Under the pieces are notes generated by a model. The model did not search any database, had not been told where the DNA came from, and saw only the letters and a list, made by a program, of their open reading frames with translations. 64,000 nt of DNA from Scleromatobacter sp964418745. GTDB taxonomy: Bacteria > Pseudomonadota > Gammaproteobacteria > Burkholderiales > Burkholderiaceae_C. A program made the position numbers and the translations under genes. Numbering within the stretch: the first letter of the stretch is position 1; every line of letters begins with the position of its first letter. The stretch covers positions 1 through 64,000 of the forward strand of contig CAYQMX010000030.1 in the NCBI GenBank assembly GCA_964418745.1, read 5' to 3'. Shown in pieces: positions 1 to 8,704 of this stretch.

Positions 1-3000
1 GAAGGGCGGGCCGCGGGGCGGGGCGGCCGGCCGGCCGAGGCGACCGGTGCGTCGGCGGCCGCGGGGCCGGTCAACGCGCAGTTGTCCGGCATGGGTGTCA
101 TCGCGGCCGCGCGGGCGAGCGCCGCGGCCGCCATCGCGTCGAGCACGCCCGGCGCGGGACGCCCGCGCGGACGCGAACAGCGCGAGGCGCGCGACGGGCC
201 CGATGGCGACGGGCCGCTCGAGCCGCCCATGCCGCCGCGCCTGGTGGCGCCGGCCGCTGCCGCCACCGGTGCGCCGGCCCGGCGCGCCGCCCGGCCGGCA
301 CCGCCGCGCCCGTCCACGGCCTTGTCGTTCGAATCGCTGTTCGCGCAGGCGCAGTGGCTCAAGACCTGGGTCGGCGCCGAGCGCACCTGGCTCGCGATGC
401 CCTTGCTGATGCAGGGCGACGACGACGAGGTGCGCGAACGCGTGAAGGCGGTCGGCGCGGCCACCGGCCTGCGCATCGCCGCGGTGGGCGACGTGCTGAT
501 GGCCACGCGCGCCGCCAAGCCCTTGCAGGACATGCTCACCGCCACCCGGCTGCAGCGCACCGTGGCCGAGTGCGGCCATGCGCTGTCGCCCAACGCGGAG
601 GCGCACCTGCGCTCGCGTGCCCGCCTGCAGGCGCTGCACGAGCCCGAGTGGCTGGCCGAGACGGTGGCCATCGCGGGGCTGTGCAGGTTCTCGCTGGGCC
701 AGCTGGCCTACGAGTATCCCCAGGAGATCGTGCCGGCGGGGCAGACGCCCGCCAGCTGGCTGCGCGCGCTCACGGAAGCCGGCGCGGCGCGGCGGTTCGC
801 CGCGGGCCTGCCCGACAAGGTGCGCCAGCTGATCGAGCACGAGCTCGCGCTGATCGGCCGCCTGAAGTACGAGGCCTACTTCCTCACGGTGGCCGACATC
901 GTCGGCTGGGCGCGGGCGCGCGGCATCCTGTGCCAGGGCCGCGGCAGCGCGGCCAACTCGGCGGTCTGCTATTGCCTGGGGGTCACCGAGGTCGACCCCG
1001 CGCGCGCCGACGTGCTGTTCGAGCGCTTCATCAGCGAGGAGCGCGGCGAGCCGCCCGACATCGACCTCGACTTCGAGCACCAGCGGCGCGAAGAGGTGAT
1101 CCAGTACCTCTATCGCAAGTACGGCCGCCATCGTGCCGCCCTCACCGGCGTGATCATCCGCTATCGCACCAAGTCGGCGGTGCGCGACGTCGGGCGGGCG
1201 CTGGGCATCGACCTCGATCGCATCGACGCCGTCACGCGTTCGCTCCACCACGTGGGCGGCGCCGCGGCGCCCGCCGGTGCGGCCGAGCGCCTTGCGCTGG
1301 CGCTGGCCGAGCACGGCTTCGACCCGCAGTCGCGCCTGGGCGCGCAGTGGATCGCGCTGAGCCTGCAGCTGCGCAACCAGCCGCGCCACCTCAGCCAGCA
1401 TCCCGGCGGCTTCGTCATCGCGCGCGACGACGTGGCGCTGCTGGTGCCGGTGGAGAACGCCGCGATGGACAAGCGCACGGTGATCCAGTGGGACAAGGAC
1501 GACCTCGACGTGCTCAAGCTGCTCAAGGTCGACATCCTCGCGCTGGGCATGCTCAGCGCGCTGAGGCGCGGCCTGCTGTTCGTCGACGCCAAGATGCGCC
1601 AGGCGATGCCGGGGCCGCCGCCGCCGCACTGGCTGGTCGAGGCCCGGCGCCGGCAGCACGAAGAGGCGGCGCAGGGCACCGATGCGCCGGGCCACGCGGG
1701 CAACGGCGCCACCCGCATCGCGCTGTGCGCGCAGGCCTTCTCCAGCGCCGGCGCCGCGGCCGCGATGGGCATCGTGGCCGACCACCTCGGCCTGCCCAGC
1801 GAGGCCAGCCTGCAGGACATCCCCGCGGAGGACAAGGCGGTCTACGACATGCTGTGCACCGGCGACTCGGTGGGCGTGTTCCAGGTCGAGAGCCGGGCGC
1901 AGATGAGCATGCTGCCGCGCCTGAAGCCCACCACGTTCTACGACCTGGTCGTCGAGGTGGCCATCGTGCGGCCGGGGCCCATCCAGGGTGGCATGGTCCA
2001 TCCCTACCTGAAGCGGCGCGAGCAGAAGGAGCCCGTCACCTATCCCAGCAAGGAGGCCGAGGCGGCGCTGTCGCGCACGCTGGGCGTGCCCATCTTCCAG
2101 GAGCAGGTGATGCAGCTGGCCATCCTGGCGGCCGACTTCACGCCCGGCGAGGCCGACCAGTTGCGGCGCGCGATGGCGGCCTGGAAGCGCAAGGGCGGGC
2201 TCGGGCCGTTCAAGGAGAAGCTGATCAGCCGCATGGTGGCCAAGAAGTACGAGCCCGCCTACGCCGAGGCCATCTTCCGGCAGATCGAAGGCTTCGGCGA
2301 ATACGGCTTTCCGGAGAGCCACGCCGCCAGCTTCGCGCTGCTGGTCTACGTCAGCGCCTGGATCAAGCGCCACCACCCCGATGCCTTCCTGGCCGCCTTG
2401 CTCAACAGCCTGCCGATGGGCTTCTATGCCGCCCCGCAGCTCGTGCGGGACGCGCGCACGCATGGCGTCGCGGTGCGCCCGGTGGACATCACCATCAGCG
2501 ACTGGGACTGCACGCTGGAGCCGCAGGCGCCGCACGAGGCGGTGCCGGCCTGCGCGGAGCGTGCCATTCCCGGCGGCCAGTGCGCGGTCCGGCTGGGCCT
2601 GAACCGCGTCGGCGGCCTCGGCGCGGAAGAAGGCCAGCGCCTCATGGACGCGCGTCGCCAGGCGCCGTTCGCCAACGTGGAGGATCTCGCGCGGCGCGCC
2701 GAGCTCGATGCCCGGGCCCTGCAATGCCTGGCCGCCGCCGATGCGCTGTCCGGGCTGGCCGGCCACCGGCGCGACGCCATCTGGGACGTGGCCGGCGTCG
2801 ACACCCGCGCCACGCCCCTGCTCAAGGCCACCCGCACCGTGGAGGACGACCGCCCCGAGTTCGAGCCCCTGGCGCTGGGCGACGCCGTGCTGGCCGACTA
2901 CCGCGCGCTGGGCCTGTCGCTCAAGGGACATCCCCTGGCCTTGCTGCGCCCGGCGCTGGCGCCGTTCAAGGTGCAGCAGGCCGCGCTGCTCAACGCCGAG

Positions 3001-3294
3001 TACCGGCCCGGCCAGCTCGCGCGGGCCTGCGGCCTGGTCACCCATCGCCAGCAGCCGGGCACCGCCAAGGGCGTCGTGTTCGTCACGCTGGAAGACGAGA
3101 CGGGCACCGTCAACGTGATCGTCTGGCCCGCCGTCGCCGCGGCCCAGCGCAAGCCCTTGCTGGGCGCCTCGCTGCTGACGGTCTACGGCGTGTGGCAGCG
3201 CGAGGGCGAGGTGCGCCACCTGATCGCCAAGACACTGGTCGATCACTCGTCGATGTTGCAGGGGCTGGTCACGCGCAGCCGTGATTTCCACTGA
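1..3294 (+). CDS. dnaE2: Error-prone DNA polymerase DnaE2/ImuC (5' end outside window)
   Basis: Second C-family DNA polymerase alpha subunit, in known systems the translesion partner of ImuA/ImuB in SOS mutagenesis. The frame is open from base 1, so the ATG at 82 is probably internal and most of the N-terminal PHP domain lies upstream. Visible motifs are GRGSAANS (about 937-960), the catalytic acidic motif PDIDLDF (1054-1074), KVDILALGML (from 1525), VESRAQMSML, and a C-terminal OB fold ending near 3290. Two parts look atypical: nt 1-320 encode an Ala/Arg/Pro/Gly-rich stretch where folded PHP sequence is expected, and nt 1580-1815 encode a long Pro/His/Ala-rich insert before the conserved IPAEDKAVYDM block. 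Reading frame and catalytic residues are intact. imuA and imuB would be expected upstream, which cannot be checked here. The product call is firm; the N-terminal extent is unknown. Confidence 0.93.
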   Translation, partial: EGRAAGRGGRPAEATGASAAAGPVNAQLSGMGVIAAARASAAAAIASSTPGAGRPRGREQREARDGPDGDGPLEPPMPPRLVAPAAAATGAPARRAARPAPPRPSTALSFESLFAQAQWLKTWVGAERTWLAMPLLMQGDDDEVRERVKAVGAATGLRIAAVGDVLMATRAAKPLQDMLTATRLQRTVAECGHALSPNAEAHLRSRARLQALHEPEWLAETVAIAGLCRFSLGQLAYEYPQEIVPAGQTPASWLRALTEAGAARRFAAGLPDKVRQLIEHELALIGRLKYEAYFLTVADIVGWARARGILCQGRGSAANSAVCYCLGVTEVDPARADVLFERFISEERGEPPDIDLDFEHQRREEVIQYLYRKYGRHRAALTGVIIRYRTKSAVRDVGRALGIDLDRIDAVTRSLHHVGGAAAPAGAAERLALALAEHGFDPQSRLGAQWIALSLQLRNQPRHLSQHPGGFVIARDDVALLVPVENAAMDKRTVIQWDKDDLDVLKLLKVDILALGMLSALRRGLLFVDAKMRQAMPGPPPPHWLVEARRRQHEEAAQGTDAPGHAGNGATRIALCAQAFSSAGAAAAMGIVADHLGLPSEASLQDIPAEDKAVYDMLCTGDSVGVFQVESRAQMSMLPRLKPTTFYDLVVEVAIVRPGPIQGGMVHPYLKRREQKEPVTYPSKEAEAALSRTLGVPIFQEQVMQLAILAADFTPGEADQLRRAMAAWKRKGGLGPFKEKLISRMVAKKYEPAYAEAIFRQIEGFGEYGFPESHAASFALLVYVSAWIKRHHPDAFLAALLNSLPMGFYAAPQLVRDARTHGVAVRPVDITISDWDCTLEPQAPHEAVPACAERAIPGGQCAVRLGLNRVGGLGAEEGQRLMDARRQAPFANVEDLARRAELDARALQCLAAADALSGLAGHRRDAIWDVAGVDTRATPLLKATRTVEDDRPEFEPLALGDAVLADYRALGLSLKGHPLALLRPALAPFKVQQAALLNAEYRPGQLARACGLVTHRQQPGTAKGVVFVTLEDETGTVNVIVWPAVAAAQRKPLLGASLLTVYGVWQREGEVRHLIAKTLVDHSSMLQGLVTRSRDFH

Positions 3295-3529
3295 GGACGG
3301 GTCGTGACGCCCCGCACGCCGTCCTCGATGCCTGTCGCATGCCTGCGACGACCCAAGGCAATCACCGGTGGCCAAACCCGGGGCGCAGCCGATAATTTCG
3401 CTGCAGTCGCCCCGCATGGCGACGCGTCGTGCGCCGGTGCGCATCCGCCGCCGCCGGCCCGACTTCCGCCTCGGCCAATGCCGGCCCCGGATCCATCGCG
3501 CTACCATCCTCTGCGGACTTCCGCTCGAA

Positions 3530-5230
3530 ATGAATCCATTGCCAGCCTGCCCAGCCTCCTCCCGCCCGGTGCGCGCAGCGCGCCCCTCGAATCGATCGGC
3601 GTCCGGCAAGTTGCGTGCGGCGCGGGCGCTGCCGGCACCCGCGGGCGTTGTCGCGGGCATCGCGCTGGCGCTCGCGGTCACGCTGGGCCTGGCCGCGGCC
3701 GACGCGCGGGCCGGCACGGCCGAAGGCTACGAGGCGGGCCGGCGCGGCGACTACGCCACCGCGCTGCGCGAGTTCCAGCCGGTGGCCGAGAAGGGCGACC
3801 GCGCGGCCCAGCTGGCGCTCGCCGACATGTACCTGCGGGGGTATGGTGTCCCGGCCGACCCTGCCATCGCGGCGCGCTGGTTCCGCAAGGCCGCCGAGCA
3901 GGGCGATGCCCGGGCGCAGACCAACCTGGGCTTTCTCCACGAGCAGGGCAAGGGCGTCGCGCGCGACTTCGAGGAGGCGGCCAAGTGGTACCGCAAGGCC
4001 GCCGACCAGGGCGAGCCCACCGCGCAGAGCAACCTGTCGTACATGGCGCTGATCGGCCGGGGCGTGCCGCAGGACGACATGCAGGCCGCGCACTGGGCCA
4101 CCCTGGCCGCGCAGCAGGGACTGGCGGTGGCGCAGTACCGGCTGGGCGTGTTCTACACCAATGGCCAGGGCGTCGAGCGCGACGACGCCGCCGCCCTGCG
4201 CTGGTACCAGGCGGCCGCCGACCAGGGCGATGCGCGGGCACAGAGCGCGCTGGGCTGGGTCTACAGCGAAGGCCGCGGTGTCGCGCGCGATCCGGCGGCG
4301 TCGCTGCGCTGGCTGCAGTTGTCGGCCGCGCAGGGCGACGCCACCGCGGAGCACAACCTGGGCATGGCCGTGCTCAATGGCCGCGGCACCCCGGCCGACC
4401 CGGCCACCGCGGAGCGCTGGATCCGCAAGTCGGCCGAGGCCGGCTACGCGCCGGCGCAGGTCAGCCTGGGCCTGCTGTACGCCGCCGGCGAGGCGGTGAT
4501 CGCCGACGAGCGCCTGGCCGTCGAGTGGTACCAGAAGGCCGCGGCGCAGGGCAATGCGTCGGGCCAGAACAACCTGGGCTGGATGCTCACCAACGGGCTG
4601 GGCGTCGCGCGCGACGACGCCGCCGCGCTGCGCCAGTTCAGGCTGGCCGCGCGCAAGGGCAACGCGTTCGCGATGGACAACCTCGGCTGGATGGCCGAGG
4701 AGGGCCGCGGCCAGCCTGCCGACACGGCCGAGGCGCTGCGCTGGTACCGGCTCGCCGAGGGCCGCGGCAACGCCCCTGCGCGCAACCACCTCGCGCTGTT
4801 GTACGCCCGCGGCAAGGGCGTCGCGCGCGACGACGGCGCCGCCCTGAGCGGCTTTCGCGCGGCCTCGGCCCAGGGCCTGGCGCCCGCCCGCCACAACCTG
4901 GGCTACATGGTGGCCAACGGCCTGGGCGGCGTGCCGCGCCCCGATCCGGCTGCCGGCGTGGCACTGCAAAGCCTGGCGCGCGAAGCCTCGCCGCCCAGCG
5001 CCGAGGAACTGCCCACGCTCGACCCGGCCCGGCTGGGCCCGGCCGAGCGCGTGCGCAGCCAGCAATTGCTGGCCGCGTTCAAGGCCCGAGGCAACGTGCT
5101 GGCGGTGCTGGACGCCATCTCCGGTCCGCCGGGCCTGGGCGCGACCGGCCCGGCGCCGGGCGCCGGCATCACGCCGGCCAACGGCACCGACGGCAACACC
5201 GTCGCGCCGCCCTCCGCCACGCAGCGCTGA
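3530..5230 (+). CDS. Exported Sel1-like repeat (TPR-like) protein
   Basis: 566-residue solenoid protein. The ATG at 3530 was chosen because an arginine-rich stretch upstream looks non-coding. About 45 residues follow before a hydrophobic segment (GVVAGIALALAVTLGLAAADARA) that should act as an export signal or membrane anchor. The remainder is about eleven Sel1-like repeats in a strict 36-residue register, each of the form LGxxYxxGxGVxxDxxxAxxWYRKAAxQGxxxAQ. A looser C-terminal tail is rich in Gly, Thr and Ala. Such repeats mediate protein-protein contacts, often at the envelope; no partner is evident from the neighbours. It follows dnaE2 after about 235 bp and is probably transcribed separately. 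The exact start is uncertain because no clear Shine-Dalgarno sequence precedes it. Confidence 0.85.
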   Translation: MNPLPACPASSRPVRAARPSNRSASGKLRAARALPAPAGVVAGIALALAVTLGLAAADARAGTAEGYEAGRRGDYATALREFQPVAEKGDRAAQLALADMYLRGYGVPADPAIAARWFRKAAEQGDARAQTNLGFLHEQGKGVARDFEEAAKWYRKAADQGEPTAQSNLSYMALIGRGVPQDDMQAAHWATLAAQQGLAVAQYRLGVFYTNGQGVERDDAAALRWYQAAADQGDARAQSALGWVYSEGRGVARDPAASLRWLQLSAAQGDATAEHNLGMAVLNGRGTPADPATAERWIRKSAEAGYAPAQVSLGLLYAAGEAVIADERLAVEWYQKAAAQGNASGQNNLGWMLTNGLGVARDDAAALRQFRLAARKGNAFAMDNLGWMAEEGRGQPADTAEALRWYRLAEGRGNAPARNHLALLYARGKGVARDDGAALSGFRAASAQGLAPARHNLGYMVANGLGGVPRPDPAAGVALQSLAREASPPSAEELPTLDPARLGPAERVRSQQLLAAFKARGNVLAVLDAISGPPGLGATGPAPGAGITPANGTDGNTVAPPSATQR

Positions 5231-5386
5231 CCGTTCGGTGGGCGACTTCGCATCGCTCGCGGGCCGCCGCGTGTGTCCCTGGACCTACGCACGCACCCGC
5301 ACCCGCACCTGACCCGCGCATCCTGCACACGCAGCCACCCGTTCCGCGCGCATGCCCTCGCGCACGCGCGGCGCGCGACCCGTCGC

Positions 5387-5392
5387 TACACT
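5387..5392 (+). promoter_or_regulatory. -10 box of yaaA, predicted leaderless
   Basis: TACACT ends six bases before the yaaA ATG (5399), so transcription would be expected to start at or next to the ATG. No ribosome binding site fits in the gap. Inference from spacing only. Confidence 0.45.
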
Positions 5393-5398
5393 GGCCGC

Positions 5399-6217
5399 AT
5401 GCTCCTGCTGCTGTCGCCCGCCAAGTCCCTCGACTACGAGTCCCCGCTGCCCGAACCGGTGCTGGCCGTCCGGGCGGGCCTCAAGCCCGCCGCCACCGCC
5501 CCACGCTACGCGGCGCAGGCGGCCGAACTGATCGCCACGCTGCGCACGAAATCGGTGGCCGAGGTCGCCGCACTGATGCACCTGTCGGACGACCTCGCGC
5601 GGCTGAACGTCGCGCGCTACCAGGCCTGGTCCACCCGCGCCACCGAGCGCAACAGCCGCCCCGCCATGTGGGCCTTCGACGGCGACGTCTACGACGGCCT
5701 GCGGGCGTCCACGCTCAACGAGGACGAGATCGCCTGGGCCCAGGCGCACGTGCTGATGCTCAGTGGCCTGTACGGCGTGCTGCGGCCGCTCGATCGCCTG
5801 CAGCCCTATCGCCTCGAGATGGGCACCGGCCTGGCCACGGCGCGCGGCGCGTCGCTGTACGCCTGGTGGGGCGATACCGTCGCCGCGCACATCAACCGCC
5901 TGCTGGCGCGCGAACCCGAGCCGCTGGTCGTCAACCTGGCGTCGCAGGAGTACTTCAAGGTCACCCAGGCCAGGGTCGGGCGCGAGAAGGTACTGCGCGC
6001 CCGCGTGGTCGAGTGCGTGTTCGAGGACTGGAAGGACGGCAACTGGAAGATCATCAGCTTCTTCGCCAAGCGCGCGCGCGGCATGATGGCGCGCCATGCG
6101 ATCGAGCAGCGCGCGGCGACGCCCGAGGCGCTGACCGACTTCCGCGCCGACGGCTACCGCTTCGCGGCCGCCGTCTCGGATCCGGACCGTCTCGTCTTCC
6201 GCCGCCGCCAGGCCTGA
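5399..6217 (+). CDS. yaaA: Peroxide stress protein YaaA (UPF0246/DUF328)
   Basis: 272-residue cytosolic protein of the YaaA family, which in E. coli lowers free iron and limits DNA and protein damage during hydrogen peroxide stress. The family's start LLLSPAKSLDYESP is present at the N-terminus, as are the conserved blocks LSGLYGVLRPLD, PYRLEMGT and VNLASQEYFKVT and the KIISFFAKRARGMMARH helix near the C-terminus. The length matches the family. The ATG at 5399 is favoured over upstream in-frame starts because the conserved domain begins there and a TACACT hexamer lies just upstream. The gene stands alone between a Sel1 protein and a 2-oxoglutarate oxygenase. Its iron-related role fits beside an iron enzyme, but that link is speculative. 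Confidence 0.95.
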   Translation: MLLLLSPAKSLDYESPLPEPVLAVRAGLKPAATAPRYAAQAAELIATLRTKSVAEVAALMHLSDDLARLNVARYQAWSTRATERNSRPAMWAFDGDVYDGLRASTLNEDEIAWAQAHVLMLSGLYGVLRPLDRLQPYRLEMGTGLATARGASLYAWWGDTVAAHINRLLAREPEPLVVNLASQEYFKVTQARVGREKVLRARVVECVFEDWKDGNWKIISFFAKRARGMMARHAIEQRAATPEALTDFRADGYRFAAAVSDPDRLVFRRRQA

Positions 6218-6406
6218 GCCCGGCGCGCCGGCGCCGGCGTCGACTTCCGCCATCGGCCTGGCAGGGCGGTTGCACGATGTCCGCCGCGCTCAGTGGGATT
6301 CCCGCCGACTCGACCTTGGCACGCTGCCAGAATAGGGGCCTGCAGACGACGCGCCGCGGGCGCCCGCCTTGGCCAACCTCATCGACCGCAGTCCGGAGTC
6401 GACCCC

Positions 6407-7309
6407 ATGCAAACGCAATCCAGCACCCAGACCAGCGCCGGCGAGCCGCGCCAACAATACATCTCGGCGGAACTGCGCCAGTGGATCGTCGCGCAGGCGC
6501 AGGCCGGCGTGGCCCCCGAGGCGGTGCTGGAGGCGATGAAGGCCAGCGGCTGGCAGGAGGACGTGGCCATCCAGGCGCTGGAAGAGACGTTGCGCGGTCA
6601 CCTCGCCGAGACCGCGGCGCAGGCCGCGCCGCAGGACCACGAGCCCCAGCCGGTGCCGGTGCCCGACGTGGCGCTGGTCGATTCGCCCAGCCGCATCCGC
6701 GTGCTCGATCGCGACGTCAACGTGCTGGTCAACATGAAGCATCCGCGCGTGCTGGTGCTCGGCGGCTTCATGAGCGACGCCGAGTGCGACCAGATCGTCG
6801 CGCTGGCCGGCCCGCGCATGGCACGTTCCGAGACGGTGGACAACGCCACCGGCGGCAGCGAGGTGAACGTGGCCCGCACCAGCCGCGGCATGTTCTTCGA
6901 ACGCGGCGAGACGGGCGTGATCGACCGGGTCGAGCGCCGCATCGCCGCGATGCTGGGCTGGCCGGTGGAGAACGGCGAAGGGCTGCAGGTGCTGCACTAC
7001 AAGGCGGGCGCCGAGTACAAGCCGCACTACGACTACTTCGACCCGGTGCACCCCGGCTCGGCCACCATCCTCAAGCGCGGCGGCCAGCGCGTGGGCACGC
7101 TTGTGATGTACCTGAACACGCCGACCAAGGGCGGCGGCACCACCTTCCCCGACGTCGGTCTGGAAGTGGCGCCGATCAAGGGCAACGCCGTCTTCTTCAG
7201 CTACGACCGCGCCCACGTCAGCACCAAGAGCCTGCACGGCGGCGCGCCGGTGGTCGAGGGCGAGAAGTGGGTCGCGACCAAGTGGCTGCGCGAGCGCGAG
7301 TTCATATAG
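6407..7309 (+). CDS. 2-oxoglutarate/Fe(II) oxygenase, prolyl 4-hydroxylase-like
   Basis: 300-residue protein with a P4H-type double-stranded beta-helix. The iron ligands are visible as His207 and Asp209 (KPHYDYF) and His277 (SLHGGAPV), with the 2-oxoglutarate-binding Lys287 ten residues after the last His, the spacing known for this family. The first 60 or so residues form a separate helical, UBA-like segment (ISAELRQWIVAQAQAGVAPE), followed by a Pro-rich linker. The enzyme would hydroxylate a protein side chain, probably prolyl, using O2; the substrate is unknown. The stop codon overlaps the convergent diguanylate cyclase by eight bases (7302-7309). Confidence 0.9.
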   Translation: MQTQSSTQTSAGEPRQQYISAELRQWIVAQAQAGVAPEAVLEAMKASGWQEDVAIQALEETLRGHLAETAAQAAPQDHEPQPVPVPDVALVDSPSRIRVLDRDVNVLVNMKHPRVLVLGGFMSDAECDQIVALAGPRMARSETVDNATGGSEVNVARTSRGMFFERGETGVIDRVERRIAAMLGWPVENGEGLQVLHYKAGAEYKPHYDYFDPVHPGSATILKRGGQRVGTLVMYLNTPTKGGGTTFPDVGLEVAPIKGNAVFFSYDRAHVSTKSLHGGAPVVEGEKWVATKWLREREFI

Positions 7310-8489
7310 GCGCGTTGGCCAGGAGCCGGTTCGCGCCGACGGCCTGCGACGGCCCGGGTTCGGCCTCTTCCACCCGGTTGCGCCCGCCGTTCTTGGCCGC
7401 GTAGAGCGCGCGGTCGGCGCGCTGGAACAGCGTGTCGGCCGTGTCCTGCGGCTGCCACGCCGTCACCCCGAAGCTGGCGGTCAGCGCGCGCAGGGTGCCG
7501 TCGAACGGCTGCATGACCTGCTCGCGCGCCCGTTCGGCGAGCACGCGCGCGCCGGCGACGTCGGTGTCGGCCAGCAGCAGGCAGAACTCCTCGCCGCCGT
7601 AGCGGTAGGCCCGGTCCGGCTCGCGCAGCGCGCGGGCCAGCCGGCCTGCCAGGGCGGCCAGGGTGGCATCGCCCACGGCATGGCCGAAGGTGTCGTTGAT
7701 GAACTTGAAGCGGTCGACGTCGACCATCACGACGGCGAACGGGTGCCCGGTGCGGCGCGCGCTGGCCAGCGCGCGGGCGACTTCCTCGTCGAGCGCGCGC
7801 CGGTTGGCCAGGCCCGTCAGGTCGTCGGTACGCGCCTGCTGGCGGGTCTCGGCCTCCGCCCGCGTCTTGCACATCAGCACGAAGCCCAGGCTGGTGATGA
7901 CCAGGTAGACGAAGCCGAACACGTAGATCGGCACCTGCCAGGCGTTGTCCTGGTCCAGGCTCAGGCGCGACTGGCCGATCAGCAGCAGGGCGATGGCGCG
8001 CAGCGGCAGAAGGGCGCCCATGGCCACGTAGAACAGGGCCACGACGCGCTGCACGCGCAAGGTCTCGGGCCGCGCGGCGCGCCACAGCGTGGCCGCGTTG
8101 AACCATTCGTAGCCGGCGTAGGCGAAGCCGTTGAAGATCGCCGCCCAGGCCACATGCTCGCCGGTGACGGCGCCGGCGATCGTCACCGCGCCTATCATCG
8201 CGCCCAGCCGCCAGCGGTTGTAGGCGCGCCCGGTGAATTGGCGGATCGCGATGAAGAACAGCGCGACGCCGACGGCGCCCGCGAAGTTGGCGACGAAGCC
8301 GGTGGTGACCGCCGCCGCGCCGCGGGCCGGCATCGCCAGCACCAGGTAGGCGATCGACTGGCTCGTGATCGCGTAGCGCCACGTCTGCATGCCGTTGGCG
8401 CGATCGGCCTCGTCGCGCGCGACCCACAGCATCGCGGCGGTGGCGGCGAGCAGGCAGGTCTGGCTGAGAAAGAGGGTATGCAGATCCAA
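7302..8489 (-). CDS. Membrane-anchored diguanylate cyclase (GGEEF)
   Basis: 395-residue protein with roughly six N-terminal transmembrane helices (an uncharacterised membrane sensor region) and a C-terminal GGDEF domain that would make cyclic di-GMP from two GTP. The active-site signature is GGEEF at residues 298-302. An allosteric product-inhibition site RxxD (REPD) sits exactly five residues before it, so both catalysis and feedback control look intact. The start is a TTG at 8489, giving an N-terminus of MDLHTLFLSQ like related cyclases; no in-frame ATG precedes the first membrane helix. The gene ends inside the stop of the oxygenase on the other strand, and a terminator at 8618-8646 separates it from upstream rhlE. 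Confidence 0.9.
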   Translation of the reverse strand: MDLHTLFLSQTCLLAATAAMLWVARDEADRANGMQTWRYAITSQSIAYLVLAMPARGAAAVTTGFVANFAGAVGVALFFIAIRQFTGRAYNRWRLGAMIGAVTIAGAVTGEHVAWAAIFNGFAYAGYEWFNAATLWRAARPETLRVQRVVALFYVAMGALLPLRAIALLLIGQSRLSLDQDNAWQVPIYVFGFVYLVITSLGFVLMCKTRAEAETRQQARTDDLTGLANRRALDEEVARALASARRTGHPFAVVMVDVDRFKFINDTFGHAVGDATLAALAGRLARALREPDRAYRYGGEEFCLLLADTDVAGARVLAERAREQVMQPFDGTLRALTASFGVTAWQPQDTADTLFQRADRALYAAKNGGRNRVEEAEPGPSQAVGANRLLANAPI

Positions 8490-8617
8490 GGGTGGGGTCT
8501 CTGGAGCTGCACGGCAGCCGTCGTTCGATTTTCCGTCGAGCCCGCCCTGGACGCATGATCCGTGGTCGTGCAGTAATCGACGAACGCCCCGGGTTCCGCG
8601 CCGTCCGCCCATGAAAA

Positions 8618-8646
8618 CAGGCCCGCGGCTTGCGCTCGCGGGCCTG
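8618..8646 (-). terminator. Rho-independent terminator of rhlE
   Basis: Perfect 10-bp inverted repeat CAGGCCCGCG (8618-8627 with 8637-8646), nine-base loop. On the minus strand it is followed directly by TTTT. It lies about 60 bases after the rhlE stop and ahead of the diguanylate cyclase start. Confidence 0.8.
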
Positions 8647-8704
8647 GCTGAATCGCTGCCGGCGCACGCGCCGTGGCGGCGCGGGCCGGTTCGATCCGGG
8701 GCGG

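Noticed and set aside
5285..5310. Tandem CGCACC repeats before yaaA
   Set aside because: Only about three units; nothing suggests function.
3304..7404. Plus-strand open frame of 1366 codons
   Set aside because: Arg/Gly/Pro-rich shadow frame running over the Sel1, yaaA and oxygenase genes, which have clear family motifs in other frames.
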